Positions 37,509 to 49,189 of a stretch of 64,000 nucleotides of DNA are shown here, in pieces. Positions within the stretch are counted from its first letter, which is position 1. Each line of letters starts with the position of its first letter. Under the pieces are notes generated by a model. That model had not been told where the DNA came from and did no database searches. It worked only from the letters and a program-made list of their open reading frames with translations. The translations under genes were made by a program, and so were the position numbers. The stretch comes from Hymenochaete sp. R1 (lineage: Eukaryota; Basidiomycota; Agaricomycetes; Hymenochaetales; Hymenochaetaceae): NCBI GenBank assembly GCA_019400425.1, contig JAFREE010000040.1:62001-126000 (forward strand). The letters are read 5' to 3'.

Positions 37509-39847
37509 ATGTCCGACCCCCTTGACAACAGGAGCTCATCACTCGAACCAGAGAAAGCTCCCAGGCAGCGTCGCAAGGCTAAGCAAGCCAAGGCTGCTTC
37601 CCCTTCTCCCAACTCTATGCCCAGGCTGCCGAACAAAGTTACCGCTGTGTCGTCTTCGTTAGATAGCATCCAGGTGCCTCCGCGCACACCGTATGCCGAC
37701 GATAGTCCAAATGGAAAGGAGGATGAAGGTATAGAGCTTTCCTTGCTCGATGATGAGGAAAGACGAGCAGCTGCCACTGGAGACGATGATTTTGGCGTGG
37801 GCAAAGTAAAGCAGGGCGTATCTGCAAAGGACAAGCGTGGCATGGCATTGCTCATCGTGCTATGTGAGCCAATTCTGCGACCTTCATTTTTAGTTATACT
37901 TGCTTATGAACGGCATAGATCTAATACAGGGTGTCCCGGTACGCATGTATAATGGCGTTGATGCGTTTATAGTGACCATTTATCGTCTTGTAGCTTGGAC
38001 TTGCTTTGGGTTCCATACCTTTTCTACTACGGGAGCATCTCTCATATTCCCAACTTGCTATCTTTGCTCTCGCGCAGTACCCATACTCCCTTAAGTTGCT
38101 GTGGTCACCCATCGTGGACTCTTGTTTTTTCTCAAGCATCGGTAGAAGGAAATCATGGATCGTGCCCATGCAACTCGTTATTGGCACCTTAATGTACTGG
38201 ATATCGAATAATGTCACCGTTCTCATAGATTCGGTGAGAGATTTGATTTTGGGATTCTTCTCTGGAATCATCTCATCAAATATCTTGACAGCCGGCCGAA
38301 AATATTCACAAACTCACTTTCATTTTCACCACCCTCGTCATTCTCTCCGCTACCCAAGGTAAGTCGTTCCTTGATGTTGAGCAAACGATAGCTTTGAAAA
38401 CATAACGGAAAGACATTGCCGTCGATGGATGGGCTCTCACTCTCCTTTCTCCCGAAAATCTCGGCTATGCGTCGACTTGTCAGACAATCGGCCTTAATAC
38501 AGGATATTTTGCATCTTTCACCGTCTTTCTTGCTCTAAATAGCGAGCAGTTTGCGTGAGTAATTCACAAAGCGGTTCTTTTGCGGTAGCTATTAACTGAC
38601 ATATATTCGACAGTGCGAATCACGGCATACCCGTTCTAACATTATCAGCCTATCTCAAGTTTTGGACGGTCATTTGTTACTCAGTCACGTTTTGGTTGGT
38701 GTTTTTAAAGAAAGAAGAAAAACCATCAGCCGATGACGAAGAAATGGATCTTGTCACTGTGTACCAAACTATTTGGAGGATCTGCAAGCTTCCCCGTATG
38801 CGGCCTTTTATTGGTTTTGGGAATTGAAACTGACTTAAACAAAAAGACGTTCAATCACTCCTTCTCCTGCATTTCGTGTGTAAAATTGGGTTCCAAGCCA
38901 ATGAAGCAGTCACGTCTCTCAAGATGGTAGAGAAGGGACTCGAGAAGGAGGAACTCGCTCTTGCGGTTCTAATTGACTTCCCTTGCCAGATAATTGGTGG
39001 CTATCTTACGGCCCGTTGGTCCAAAGGGGATAAACCTTTGAGGCCTTGGCTTTTAGCTTACGGAGTCCGACTGGCGTTTGCTGCGTTGTGGCCTATCGTT
39101 GTTCATGGCTTCCCAACATCGCCTATCAGTAATTCGTACTTCAGCTTCCTAGTCGCCATGACAGTTGTGCAAGGCTTTGCGATGTGAGCCTTGCACTTAC
39201 CAATAGAAATTGTCTATACTCACTCGACCGCCACAGTACCATACAATTCGTCGGTATTAGCGCCTTCCATACTCGCATTTCAGATCCGGTCATCGGAGGC
39301 ACATACATGACGGTGAGTTCGCGTATCTGACCAGAAAGACTGACTCTAAGATGCTTTGCCTTGTAGCTCCTAAATACCTTCACCAATTTAGGGGGTACAT
39401 GGCCACGTTACTTCGTCCTAAAAGGCGTAGATTTCTTCTCGGTAGCGACATGCGTGATTGACGATGTAGGGAGTGAGACCATACTTGAAGGTGCGACACC
39501 AGCTCATGTGACACGGACGAGTCTCACAAATTATGTTGCATTACTTTCTACTCCAGCGTCAGAGTGTGTATCGGACGCCGGTAAGGCACATTGTGCTGAT
39601 CTAGGCGGCCAATGTCATACCGAGCGTGATGGGTACTACATCACCTCAGCCATCGCAGTTTCCACGGGCCTCTTCCTACTTTTCGTATACGTCATCCCGA
39701 CTGCAAAGCGTTTACAAGGTTTGTTATTCGCTCTCCCTGTATAATTTGAATGAAGGGAAGAAGCGATGCTGATTTTCAATCCTGAACTTGCTTTTCATAA
39801 CAGCCCTGCCTGTCAGCAAGTGGCGCGTGAGTGCGGCGTCGGGGTGA
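37509..39847 (+). CDS. Acetyl-coenzyme A transporter, SLC33A1/AT-1 family (10 exons)
   Basis: Members carry acetyl-CoA across the ER membrane for acetylation of luminal proteins and glycans. Exons: 37509-37863, 37919-37938 (20 nt), 37994-38233, 38292-38358, 38413-38554, 38614-38795, 38847-39183, 39237-39312, 39367-39718 and 39804-39847, which sum to 604 residues. A polar N-terminal tail of about 115 residues precedes the membrane core. Family blocks are clear: LIQGVPLGLALGSIPFLLRE, QYPYSLKLLWSPIVDS, GRRKSWIVPMQ, ILSATQDIAVDGWALTLL, LHFVCKIGFQANEAVTSLKM, KEELALAVLIDFPCQIIGGY, HTRISDPVIGGTYMTLLNT and LGGTWPRY. An intron at 38796-38846 with a GTATGC donor restores KLPHVQSLL. No lesion is seen. 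Functional evidence in fungi is limited, so the substrate comes from family homology. Confidence 0.93.
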
Positions 39848-41870
39848 TTTTACTATCGACGTATCAGTATAGTATTATTCATTCAGTAGTCTTTCGGCTT
39901 TATCTGTCCTTTGTCATTCAACAATGTGTATTTTGGGGATCCGTAATGTCAAACGCGTCTCAGGCCATTGAACGGTGTGAAGGACACGAAGACGACATGT
40001 CTGCCAGTTTGTGTTGACTTAGCATTGGTGAAGACTTCGTGTTTGCTCAGTGTCGGTCGCTTACTTACTGGTCAGAAGGTCACACTAACTGATCCTTTGC
40101 ATCTCGTCTTTGACGGGATTGTTTTTGGCACAAGCAAAGTGACAACATCCTGACGACTGAGTAAAGTTCTGCATCCACTATGATGCCTCAGACGTTGCCA
40201 ACCAGCATCTTGGGTAGTTAGTGTATGCATACCGACCGAAACTGTTGACAACAAATATTCTTTGCGCTTTATTACACTATAACTTAAAGCACCAGAGTTT
40301 GAAGTGGGGTTCAACCACAACAGCAGTCACCAGGCCAGGACTGGACTCGCTCTCGATCAAGAAGATTTTTCACACGATCGACCGACCGTTCCTAGAAAAG
40401 GCCAGGCTCCGGGCTTGTACAATGTTTACCTCGACCACCGCAAGTCGTTCTTCATGCACTCATGAGTCATCGAGACCCACCCCGCAGCCACAGCCAGGGG
40501 GAAATACTAGGCTTATCGACATTATCGCAGCCTGCGAGTCATCTTTGCGGTGCAGAAATGCAGCGCGCTTACACAAGGCGAGACATCATGTCACTGCCGG
40601 GCCTTCATCTGAATCATCTGCTCGTAATTTGGACTTTTTCGCTGAAAACTGGGGTATCTAAACATCAATCCCTTCCAAACACGGGCTAGAACATAGACAC
40701 GGCGAGGGGCTTTGCTACGGATCCCTGTGCTTCAATTAGCCTCTATGTTTGACAGGGAATGTAGCCAGGTGTACGCAAGTCCGACTCCTAGGTGCTTGGG
40801 ATAATGACAGTCTACCGGATGACTCATTCAGATTAGGTCACTTGCTATGTCGGACGAGATCGCAAGTTTGCTACTGGTACTCGTGGCTTGGTTTGAAAAG
40901 GCTGACGTAGAGCGCACTGAGTGCCGGGTATCAATATCTGGCAATCGGTCAAGCATAGAGAGCCAGGAAACCATGAAGGGGTTGGGGTTGCCGTTGTAAA
41001 CATATTCTGCCTCTCAATCCGTCAAATTGGGAAGCCGGTCGAATATGTTTTGTTGGATGGGATATCCATGACATGATACTCAGATGTGTATCAAGCTTGC
41101 AGGGAAACAAGATCACCTTTTGATCTCGGAAGGTGATACGACGCCTCTGCGCGGTGCAACGCCCCAGCCTCACTTTCCCATGGGCATTACAGCGCAGTTG
41201 GGTACCGCAGCTACGGCACGCAGCGTTCCCATCAGCGCAGTATCGTTCATCTCTCCGAAGTTATCAAACAACAACAAATCGGACTCACTGCGCTGACAAC
41301 GTTTAGGGCGATCCGACCGGTACCGCGGGCTAACTTAGGGGCCTCGTGTTGTAATCTGGGTTCGTACATTTTGTGCGCCGACACGTATCCCGCGCGGCTT
41401 ACTACTGCTGGAACGGAGGAATATGCACTGCACAGCCATGCCGGACGGTTTTGCGTGGATTGGATGGACGCGATTACTAAATTGGGCACGGGAAACAAGT
41501 TGACCGAGAGATCTGTTCTGCGCGCTCAAACCTCACAGCGCATTTCTCAGACGCATACTTATATCACATACCTCATCACCTCCCTTTCACCCCCGCATCC
41601 CCCCTTTCTCAAACGGATGAAACGGCGTCCCCGACCACGCAGTCCCCTCCTCATAGTGTTCGCCAAGAACAAATAGTCGCGACTTTCGAAGATTACATCC
41701 GGCCCCTCGTACACCCCGAAACCACCTTTGCCACTCTCATTTCCCCCCATAGTCATTCAGTCGAGTAGATCTCGACTATATGCTGCAGACCCATCACTCG
41801 CCACACGATTTACCGCTGAATCCTCTCCCGAACCGGGTTACTATATCGGCCATACCTAACTTTACCCAGA
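39848..41870. other. Gene-poor 2-kb stretch
   Basis: No supportable gene. Many short frames occur on both strands, none with domain signal or good splice structure. Frames at about 41620-41765 (EQIVATFEDYIRPLVHPETTFATLI) and 41766-41850 (RLYAADPSLATRFTAESSPEPGYYIG) look mildly coding-like and lie just upstream of the orphan gene at 41871. They may be decayed or unspliced 5' sequence of it. The remainder could be eroded transposon DNA, which I cannot show. Confidence 0.4.
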
Positions 41871-42533
41871 ATGCTCGCTCTCCGGTCGATCAAGGACGCG
41901 AGCGTGCCTTTGCTACTCGCACCAGGCATACCGCGCATGCGTTTGTATGAGCTTTTGCGTGCAATCGTTCTGCGTCAGAGGGACGTTCCTTGGGAAGTCG
42001 TAGACCATAAGGTCGTTCAGCCTGTACCGACTTTCTATGACGATGAAGGTATGCATTCCCATGCTTCTCACCGTCGTATTAATAAACACTCGACTAACTC
42101 TGACTAACACTTGATGTACTCAGATATTGACATCGTTAGGCTCTCCTCCACTGAAACGCGCGGCAAGTACGTCTTTGACTTGCACGGTGCGTACAAGCGC
42201 TCGGGCAAGAAGTCAAGGACAGCTCGTCGCGAAAATGATAACGCAAAGTGCGAAGCTGGCCGCAAAGCACTCATCTTCGCACGTCAGCAACTTCTAGAAG
42301 AGGTCAACAAGAAAGACTGCAACGTGCTTTTGCTTGAGGGGTAAGTCCTCGCTAACCCGACATCTGGTATAATGCTGACAATTGGATTTTTTAGATGGAG
42401 TCTGACTATTCTTCGCAAAGGGAAACATTGCCGCGTAGAGGTACAGTACAACGGCAGAGGGGCCCTTGCAGAAGGGAAACCAGACATCGCGCAGCGCCTC
42501 CCACCTTTCCTCGAGCTCCTCGGACCCGCATAA
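41871..42533 (+). CDS. Small orphan protein, about 177 residues (3 exons)
   Basis: Not recognised. Exons 41871-42048, 42124-42340 and 42395-42533 join in frame (178 codons with stop) through good GT-AG junctions, giving FYDDE|DIDIVRL and LLLEG|WSLTILRKGKH. Visible character: an N-terminal hydrophobic segment (SVPLLLAPGIPRMRLYELLRAIVL), a basic middle (YKRSGKKSRTARREN) and a C-terminal motif of alternating hydrophobic and charged residues (WSLTILRKGKHCRVEVQYNGRGALAEG) that may form a beta-hairpin. It ends LPPFLELLGPA. The start codon is the first ATG of the frame; upstream coding sequence is possible. No function is suggested. Confidence 0.5.
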
Positions 42534-44267
42534 TCACCTCGCTTTTCACTACGATCCATTAGGGGGGGGGGGGGGCGCCGCGATCGTGTCAGCAGCATTC
42601 TATCTACATCGACACGGCTCGCAGCATCCTCCATATGCCCGCAGCACAGACCTCGACTTCACTCCGGGTCATTTACCAACTTTTCATTCGTTAGCTGTAC
42701 GTAAAGCAGCACACCATAATTGGAACACGCGATGGCTGCACCTGTGCGATGCCCTGACAGCCCTCGTTCCCTACCCCTCCGTCTTGGGCGAGGCGATGCT
42801 AGAAGGCTTAGCGCTGTTCAAGGGTCAATCTGCCTCGTTGGCTCTCGGAAAACGGCCGCTGCGAAACATTATTCATGTCAGATGGTGTTTGATCCCGTGG
42901 TTCATGGATCCGAGTTCAGACATACTTGTCATGGGCATCATGATGCCTGAAAATGCTAGTGTTTTCGATGATGGGTCTTCGTGTTCATCATTATTCTCCC
43001 TCAAATATTACTTCTCTTTCATTCTTTTTTTCCATCACTGTTGTCACGAATGGGATTAGTCCTGTGCAGCACATCCTTTCCCCTTTTTTCTTTTAACTTA
43101 TTCGCATTCGTGCTGTTTTCTGCTTGACCTAGCTCACTCTCTATATCCTTCTATCGCTTTCTCCATGCAACTCCTGAACTCCCACCTTACTCTTTTATTC
43201 ACCTCGTCGGTTTCGCTTGCGTCTCGCATAGTACCCATCCCACTCCTTACTAATCTGATCTCCCCACTCACTGTATTCCTCGAAGTCGCTTTAATCTATT
43301 AGACTTACGTTTCGTATTCAAAGCAAAGCATAGATGTACTTGTATGCAAAGACCTATCCCTGACTCAAATAAAAGGAAAATAAAGCATTTATCCAAAAAA
43401 AAATTATTTGCATCTCGTTCGAACGTCAAGAATCGGTCAGTGGGAGCTAAGAGGTGAGCTAAGAGGTGTTGTTTGAACTATCCTGTTCTCGCTTTAATAA
43501 ACCAAACAACTACAAATTTCACCCATCAAGCTCGAACTATCTGTGCTTGTCATAGCCATAAAACCAGGTTCTGTTGATGGTTCTGCCACAGGGCATACTC
43601 ATGGAGCGGCTCCGCCGAGCTACCGAGCGCACGGCGGTAGTATGGGTAAGACTGGTAAGACCTCTTCGGGATACGCGTCCGGTGTTGAACGAGTTCATCT
43701 CTGGCATCCCGGATTACCCGTTCGCTCCCTGATATTTAGAACCCGACGCCCTTTACGGAAAGGGAGGATGATCAATTCGAGGATGATCAATTCCGCATCG
43801 GAATTATACAAGTTATGAAACACGGAAAATACAGGATGTTTCTGAGCTTTGATTACCAAAGAGATGGAAAAGGGAAGAAATGTTCTTCCAGGGCGTTATA
43901 TTGAAACCTTTGTCGGCCGTCACTGGAAGCGGCCGGTACGTCGAGGTAATCGATATTCGGACGAGCGGCGCAAGTTTCAGCATACAGCAACAAAAGATGT
44001 ATTTTTTTTTCCTTCGTTGCATTGGTCCGGGATGTATAGTTCTCGATATCGGTGGGTGAATTTCCCGGCATTGCATAGCTTAGTACGTCTTCTGCGATTT
44101 ATAAGGAATGAGAAGTTTAAGTACCATGAATTTGATTAATGCATCCAACCATGAAAATTGTTATACGTTACAAGGCACTGACAAGTTGTGGGATTTTTTC
44201 GGCGTCTTGCATAGATCAGTCTTCCTTCAAATACACTATATGCACCATCCGACTCAGACCGGGAGTC
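42534..44267. other. Gene-poor 1.7-kb stretch with a 14-G homopolymer
   Basis: No convincing gene. A run of about 14 G residues lies at 42562-42575, which is prone to sequencing error. An open frame across it (to about 43059) overlaps the orphan gene in another frame and has no recognisable domain. Short direct repeats GAGCTAAGAGGT (about 43444-43467) and GAGGATGATCAATTC (about 43765-43793) are visible. Confidence 0.45.
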
Positions 44268-45636
44268 TCATACGTCCTTGATGATTTTGCTCGAATCGCG
44301 CATCGCATAACCAGTCCATGACTGCCAGAGTTGAATCGTGCAGGAATCAATTAGTATTCAAGCCAACGAACTAAAACCAGTATCAAGAATTCTCACCTCA
44401 TCGTACAAACTCGGTTTTTCCACTCCGAGCATCTTCAATCCCAACCACAGAATCCCTGCAGTCATCCCACTCCCACAACTCGCCACGATACTCCTCTTTC
44501 CATCAATCACATCCTGAGCGTTCTGTTCGCCGATCTCGTTTACGAGTGCCTTACGAAGTTCAGGGGTGGGAAGGAAGGTGGTGTATTGCTGGCCGCTAGG
44601 GGATGTGTGCGTTTGCAGAAATGTCTTGAAAAAGAGCGAGAAAGAGTGGGGAATATGGCCGGATGAGAGGCCTGGACGAGGCTCGGGGTCTTTACCAGTA
44701 AATCTGCCAAGATAAGTCAGCGAGAAAGATCGATCGCGACGACATTCTTGAAGTCAATGAGTTACCTGTCCTTTGGTCGAGCGTCCACAACAATGGAAGC
44801 GGTGGACTGCTCAGAGGGGTTCAGCCCCGCGTTCTCAACCATCTGAGAGTAGTCTTCCGAAAAAAACATTAGCGATTGCACTTTACAGGTTATACTGAAA
44901 TGTGTTAAACGAACCTTTAATAATGGAGATGTCATAGCTTGGTGCAGGGTACTTTGCATTTGTGCTCGTTGTAGTGTCCTCTTGTACGGGTACGACCGAA
45001 AGCCCTTCGGCTTCCCATGCGGGCAATCCACCATTCAAGACGCTTGAGTTGGAGTGACCGAAGGCACGGAACATGAAGAGCGCGCGAGGTGCGCTGAAGA
45101 TTCCTTGGGAGTCATATCTATCGACTAACTTAAGCAGGAATGAACCGAAATGATAGAAACTCAAAAGCGGCTCACAAAACGACATGCGACTGAGGCGTTA
45201 TGCCGAACCCTTCTATTCTCATGCTTTTATCAGCTCCCAAATCGGGTAGAATTGGACTTGACTCACCACAAGCCCTCGCAAACACCTCGCCACTCGGCAT
45301 CATATGTTTCAATCCCAACTCGTTCGGGCTCGCGACCTCGTCGAGGTCTAAAAATCGTGCGCCAGGAAGCCTACGGGCCTCGAACTCTTCCTTGGGGTTC
45401 CGTGGCGGGTTCAAGTTGGGCATGAACCAGCTCGCATCGATAGGCACAATCTTGTTCTCTTTCACGTTTTCATTTTGGTTCAACGAAGCTCGAAGTTGAG
45501 CCGGAGAAAGGAGATAAGGAGCTGTTCTAGCTGTGGTCGAAAGTGTTGCTTTGAGGACACTCGCTGGTGTATGAGACATGTTGGTAGCACGGGTGTAAGC
45601 TCGAATGGCCGTTAAAGATCGCGTCCAAATGCCCAT
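44268..45636 (-). CDS. Thiosulfate/3-mercaptopyruvate sulfurtransferase, two rhodanese domains (5 exons)
   Basis: Transfers sulfane sulfur from thiosulfate or 3-mercaptopyruvate to acceptors; fungal Tum1-type enzymes also feed tRNA thiolation. Exons, minus strand: 45176-45636, 44915-45117, 44766-44853, 44397-44703 and 44268-44321, about 370 residues. Domain 1 (about 35-170) has IVPIDASWFMP, RRLPGARFLDLDEVAS, HVVLYDSQGIFSAPRALFMFRAFGH and VLNGGLPAWEAEG. Domain 2 (about 225-370) has IVVDARPKDRFTG, GHIPHSFSLFF and the active loop VASCGSGMTAG with the catalytic cysteine near residue 327, ending WTGYAMRDSSKIIKDV. The first ATG (45636) gives a basic leader, MGIWTRSLTAIRAYTRATNM, that could direct mitochondrial import; a second Met at about residue 20 could give a cytosolic form. 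The loop sequence CGSGMTA favours a mercaptopyruvate-type enzyme. Confidence 0.92.
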
Positions 45637-45960
45637 TACTTTTCAATAGTTTTCGTTCAGGCCCTAAAGTCGACCAATCGGCTCGTGTTTATAAATCCAA
45701 GATGAGATTGTGGGTCTGCTGGCTGGCTGATTTGAGATGGAGTCCACGTGTGATCACGGGAGAGAGCGTGCCCAGCAGCTGCCAGCTTAGGGGCAGCAAG
45801 CCCAAGCTTAATACGGACGGCGCAAAACGCGTACACAAATGCAAATAACGCGTAAACGTTTTCAATTGAGGCATGAAATGTTACATATAAGTTGTTCGCA
45901 TACCAGCGGATTGTACGAAGATGTCTAAGCAAGATGTATGTTCACTAGTTCCACAATTTA
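45637..45960. other. Intergenic: rhodanese promoter and threonine aldolase 3' flank
   Basis: About 325 bp between two minus-strand genes. No gene or named element seen. Confidence 0.55.
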
Positions 45961-47596
45961 TTAGATCAGATTCTTCCCCAGCCTCACATACACGTCCTTA
46001 TACACCCCGTTCGCTTCTGGTTTCCTCTCGGGTGGTACAAACCCTGCTGCGCGTTTTTCTTCTGCCATCACTTTCACGAGTTCAATGAGATCAGAGACAG
46101 CCTGGGGGGACGTTTGAATATGCACGACAAGGCGAGAACCGCCGAAATAGATTGGGTCTGGAAGCTCGGCGGCCCGTGTTACAAATTCGCCTAGGTCGAT
46201 GCCGATTGGTGATGTATCGAAAAAAACCTAGAAAATTGTTAGATAAACAAATGCGACATTCACGAGTAATGTAATTTTACGCTACCATGCACGTCTCCGC
46301 TTTGCTCGTGATAACACACCCAGCCTCCTCAAGCCCTTTCTCCAGCACTTTTGCAAGCTCGTGCACCTTGGGTAACAGCGGCATGTTGTAACTCACCGCA
46401 TAAGCAGCCGCACCAGCCAATGACCCAATCTGCCTCATACCCCCACCAAACAGCTTTCTAAACCTCTTAGCCTGCGTGATGAAATCCTTTCGTCCAACAA
46501 GGCACGACCCAACCGGTGCACCCAACCCCTTGCTGAAACACAAAGACACGCTATCAAAGGGTTCACAAAGCTCCGCTAGACTCATGCCCGTCTCCGCTAC
46601 GACGTGCCAAATACGTGCACCATCCAAGTGCATCGCGATGCCTTCAGAGTGTGCGAAATCTGAAATGGCACGGACCTCGGACTGAGGGATGATGGTGCCA
46701 TTGAGGGTATTCTCAAGAGCGATGACGGCAGTCGTGGCGTAGTGGACGTCATCACCCAGAATGATATTCTCTTTCACATCTTCGAGAGTAAGATGGTGGC
46801 CTAGAGAAGCACAAGAAATTATCCGCGCCAAGTATGACATGTAAAGTGTTGCTCAGCTGATAGTATCTGGCTTCCGGATCATAAATACCCATAACAGAAT
46901 CGTGACTTACGATTTGACGGGATTACAGGAAGAACTCCAGCCCCAGAATGAAACCCCAACCCACCCGCCTCGTGCTTATGTATATGAGCCCTATGGTCAC
47001 AAAGCACTGAATAAGGAGGCTGCTTCAGAAGGGTCCGTATGCCGATTTGGTTGGACATCGTCCCGGAAGGCATGAAGAGCGCTGCTTCTTTTCCTGTCAG
47101 GCGAGCGATTACTGTTTCGAGCGTCCGCGTTGCGGGGTCGTGATAAACATCATCGCCGAGAGAAGATTGGTAAGCATACTTTTGCATCTCTGAAGAGGGG
47201 ACTGGAGAGTGCATTTGGTGAGCCTTGCGCACGAGACTTGGTTGTGACCAGCGATATACCTGTAAGTGTATCTGCTGTAATATTGAACGTCAGCGCGCAA
47301 TGCGACCGCAGGATTAAATAAACATACTCACAGGTGAATGTTCTCGAGACCTGATGCCGCGCTTTGTCGTTATCTGCTTCCTGAGCGGGGGTGAGGACAT
47401 CAATCTTCATGCTCTCGAAGAGCTTTTGCCTCCAAGCAGCATCCTGAGAGGCGTTTGTATAGGTAGAGCCTATAGCAGCAGGCATTGCAGTAACAGTAAC
47501 AGTTCTGAGTTTCCGCCTTGATAGTCGAGGAAGATGGAAAAGCGAGACCTTGAGTCGAGAGGTGATAAGTGGAGGTGGACGAGTCAGCACGAGCAT
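45961..47596 (-). CDS. GLY1: L-threonine aldolase, GLY1 type (PLP-dependent)
   Basis: Cleaves threonine/allo-threonine to glycine and acetaldehyde, a major glycine source in fungi. The minus-strand frame opens at 47596 (MLVLTRPPPLI, a possible targeting leader) or at the Met near 47487 (MPAAIGSTYT). Joined blocks read SDTLTVPSSEMQKYAYQSSLGDDVYHDPATRTLE, LTGKEAALFMPSGTMSNQIGIRTLL, CDHRAHIHKHEAGG, ALENTLNGTIIPQSE, AMHLDGARIWH and the PLP-lysine segment SVSLCFSKGLGAPVGSCLVG, then RKLFGGGMRQIG. The C-terminal exon ends VYVRLGKNLI with TAA at 45961-45963. An intron of about 56 bp between SDTLT and VPSSEM is needed for family continuity; an apparent read-through there is misleading. Exon borders in the first third are approximate. 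Confidence 0.92.
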
Positions 47597-47876
47597 GGGA
47601 AAGATCCTGGGTATAAGTATTCCCTATTATTATAAAATTGTTTATTTTTCGAAGTTCAAAGTCCAGATCACAGAGTCACTGAGTGTAAGAGTGAGAGGTG
47701 AAAGTTCGGGCCGCCGCCGAGCGTACCGGATACTTGCTGATGATTATGTAATTCGTTCGTCGTTTGTTCTGTGGGCGCTTGGTCTGTTTCAAGGCCAAGT
47801 TGTCCTTCGCCCAGTTCTGACTACTAGCCCGTTCTACCTTTTCGATACCGCTATCCGGCCTCTGTAGACATACAAT
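47597..47876. promoter_or_regulatory. Divergent promoter region, threonine aldolase / DUF1909 gene
   Basis: About 280 bp separate the two start codons, which read away from each other. No specific operator recognised. Confidence 0.45.
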
Positions 47877-48266
47877 ATGGGAAACGTTAGTGAATGACGC
47901 TTCTAACCTGAAGGCGCACTTTATCAAACATTATTTTCTATAGGGTGCCAGAGCTGCGCAGCGTCGCGAGCGCGCCGGCGAGAAAGGAGCCAAGCAAGGC
48001 AAGAGTCAGCTCAAGTCGAACGAGGCAAGCAAGACCATCGTTTGCAAGAAGTGTAGGACACCTTTTGTAAGTGCCGTATCAGTAAATTGTACATGCCGAG
48101 ATGCCTAATGGGTTTTATCACCGCCAGATGTCCACAACTCGTGAACCTCAGTACGCTCAAACACTTTTGCACGTTTTCGTGATCTGATTATTTTCAATGT
48201 CCACACAGGCTAGTGGAACATGCTCAGAATAAACACAGTCTGGCTTTAGCGGATTGTTTCGACTAG
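47877..48266 (+). CDS. Small zinc-finger protein, DUF1909/At2g23090-like (4 exons)
   Basis: A 70-residue protein of a widely conserved eukaryotic family with no firmly known role. Exons: 47877-47885 (MGN only), 47944-48066, 48128-48150 and 48209-48266. The N-terminal half is a basic Ala/Gly/Gln/Lys-rich helix (GARAAQRRERAGEKGAKQGKSQLKSNE), shared with SERF/4F5-type proteins. The C-terminal half has a C2H2-like finger, CKKCRTPFMSTT...LVEHAQNKH, and ends DCFD. The length matches the family, and all three introns sit between well-conserved blocks. Confidence 0.9.
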
Positions 48267-48493
48267 TCATTTCTTGTTCTTGGGGTTTCCATCATATTGC
48301 TTTCCGTGCCGGTTCTTGGGATTAAGTTTTTTCCATACTACTTCATCCGGTAGTTGGTCTCTATTAGATGTTGTGAATTATGAAGGTATACATTTATCAC
48401 GAAAGCAAGCTGGACCTTGAGCATATGATGCGAGGCCGAAGTTGTTGGGCGTCAGAGTGAGCTCCTTCCAAAACCTCCATGAGGTCGACTAAA

Positions 48494-48916
48494 TCATAGC
48501 GAAGTGAACGATTTCTGTCCGCCTGCCTGAGCACCTGCACCCATCTGTTGCAGCTTCTCGCCAATCATCTTGTTGACCTCGAAGTATTTTGAAACACAGC
48601 GGTCAACGCAGACGCTTTCTCCCTTATTGAGCTCGCCTTCAGTGAATCGAACACCGATGCATTTGGAGTAACATGACCTGTAATGAAATTCATAGCGTTC
48701 AGCATAGGGAAGCAATCTGTCGGTGAGATTGCATTGCTAACGTCGTGATGCGGTTGAAAACATCCGTTATCATATCCAACCTGGTAAAACAGCATGGTCA
48801 GCGTCAAAATGACGTAGCGCAGAAACGACGAGTGTTGCTCACTCTGCAGTTGCCAGCTCAATCCTCTCCGGATTTACGGCACCAGAAGGGGGAGTATTAC
48901 CACGAAGGAAAGACAT
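48494..48916 (-). CDS. TIM10: Mitochondrial inner-membrane translocase chaperone TIM10 (3 exons)
   Basis: A small Tim chaperone of the intermembrane space that, with Tim9, escorts hydrophobic precursors to TIM22. Exons, minus strand: 48843-48916, 48742-48780 and 48494-48677, which sum to 98 residues. It shows the twin CX3C motif, CYSKC...CVDRC, with the family spacing, preceded by LDMITDVFNRI and followed by SKYFEVNKMIGEKLQQMG. FTEGELNKGES between the cysteine pairs is typical of Tim10 rather than Tim9. It is divergent from UTP4 across 273 bp. Confidence 0.94.
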
Positions 48917-49189
48917 CGCAGAAATAAAAGCGAGAACGTCGACCGAATTGAAGGTAAAAAGGTGCTGATGGCTGGATGTTGGAAAAAAAAAAAGGCGGGA
49001 AGACTCCGAAAAGACAGACGATATTCACAAAAAGAATTAAGAAAAGAAAGAAGCGACGAGCACGTGACGTCGATCTTTCTGTTTTCGGCAACTTCGTCTT
49101 TCAATGATTTTTTGAGCTTCGAAGTTCGAAGGACGCACGAGCAGGTCGGTAAAGGCTCAGGCTGCTATTGCTGCTGCTCACGACACCAG
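48917..49189. promoter_or_regulatory. Divergent promoter region, TIM10 / UTP4
   Basis: About 273 bp between opposed start codons. It contains a 12-A run (about 48983-48994) that may act as a nucleosome-excluding tract. An open frame upstream of the UTP4 ATG is in phase but has no family-like sequence. Confidence 0.45.

Noticed and set aside
42466..43059. 197-codon open frame across the 14-G homopolymer
   Set aside because: It overlaps the last exon of the orphan gene in another frame, depends on the exact length of the G run and shows no recognisable domain.
43543..44321. Several short ORFs between the orphan gene and the rhodanese
   Set aside because: No domain, no consistent splice structure and overlapping frames on both strands.
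45210..45262. Possible extra intron in the rhodanese gene at a GTGAGT-like site
   Set aside because: Removing it by the visible donor and acceptor breaks the frame; the exon reads through in frame to HVVLYDSQG.
48962..49189. Upstream in-frame extension of UTP4
   Set aside because: The extension is low-complexity and unlike the family; MPIPSPLKPFNYVQ at 49190 leads directly into the first WD-type block.
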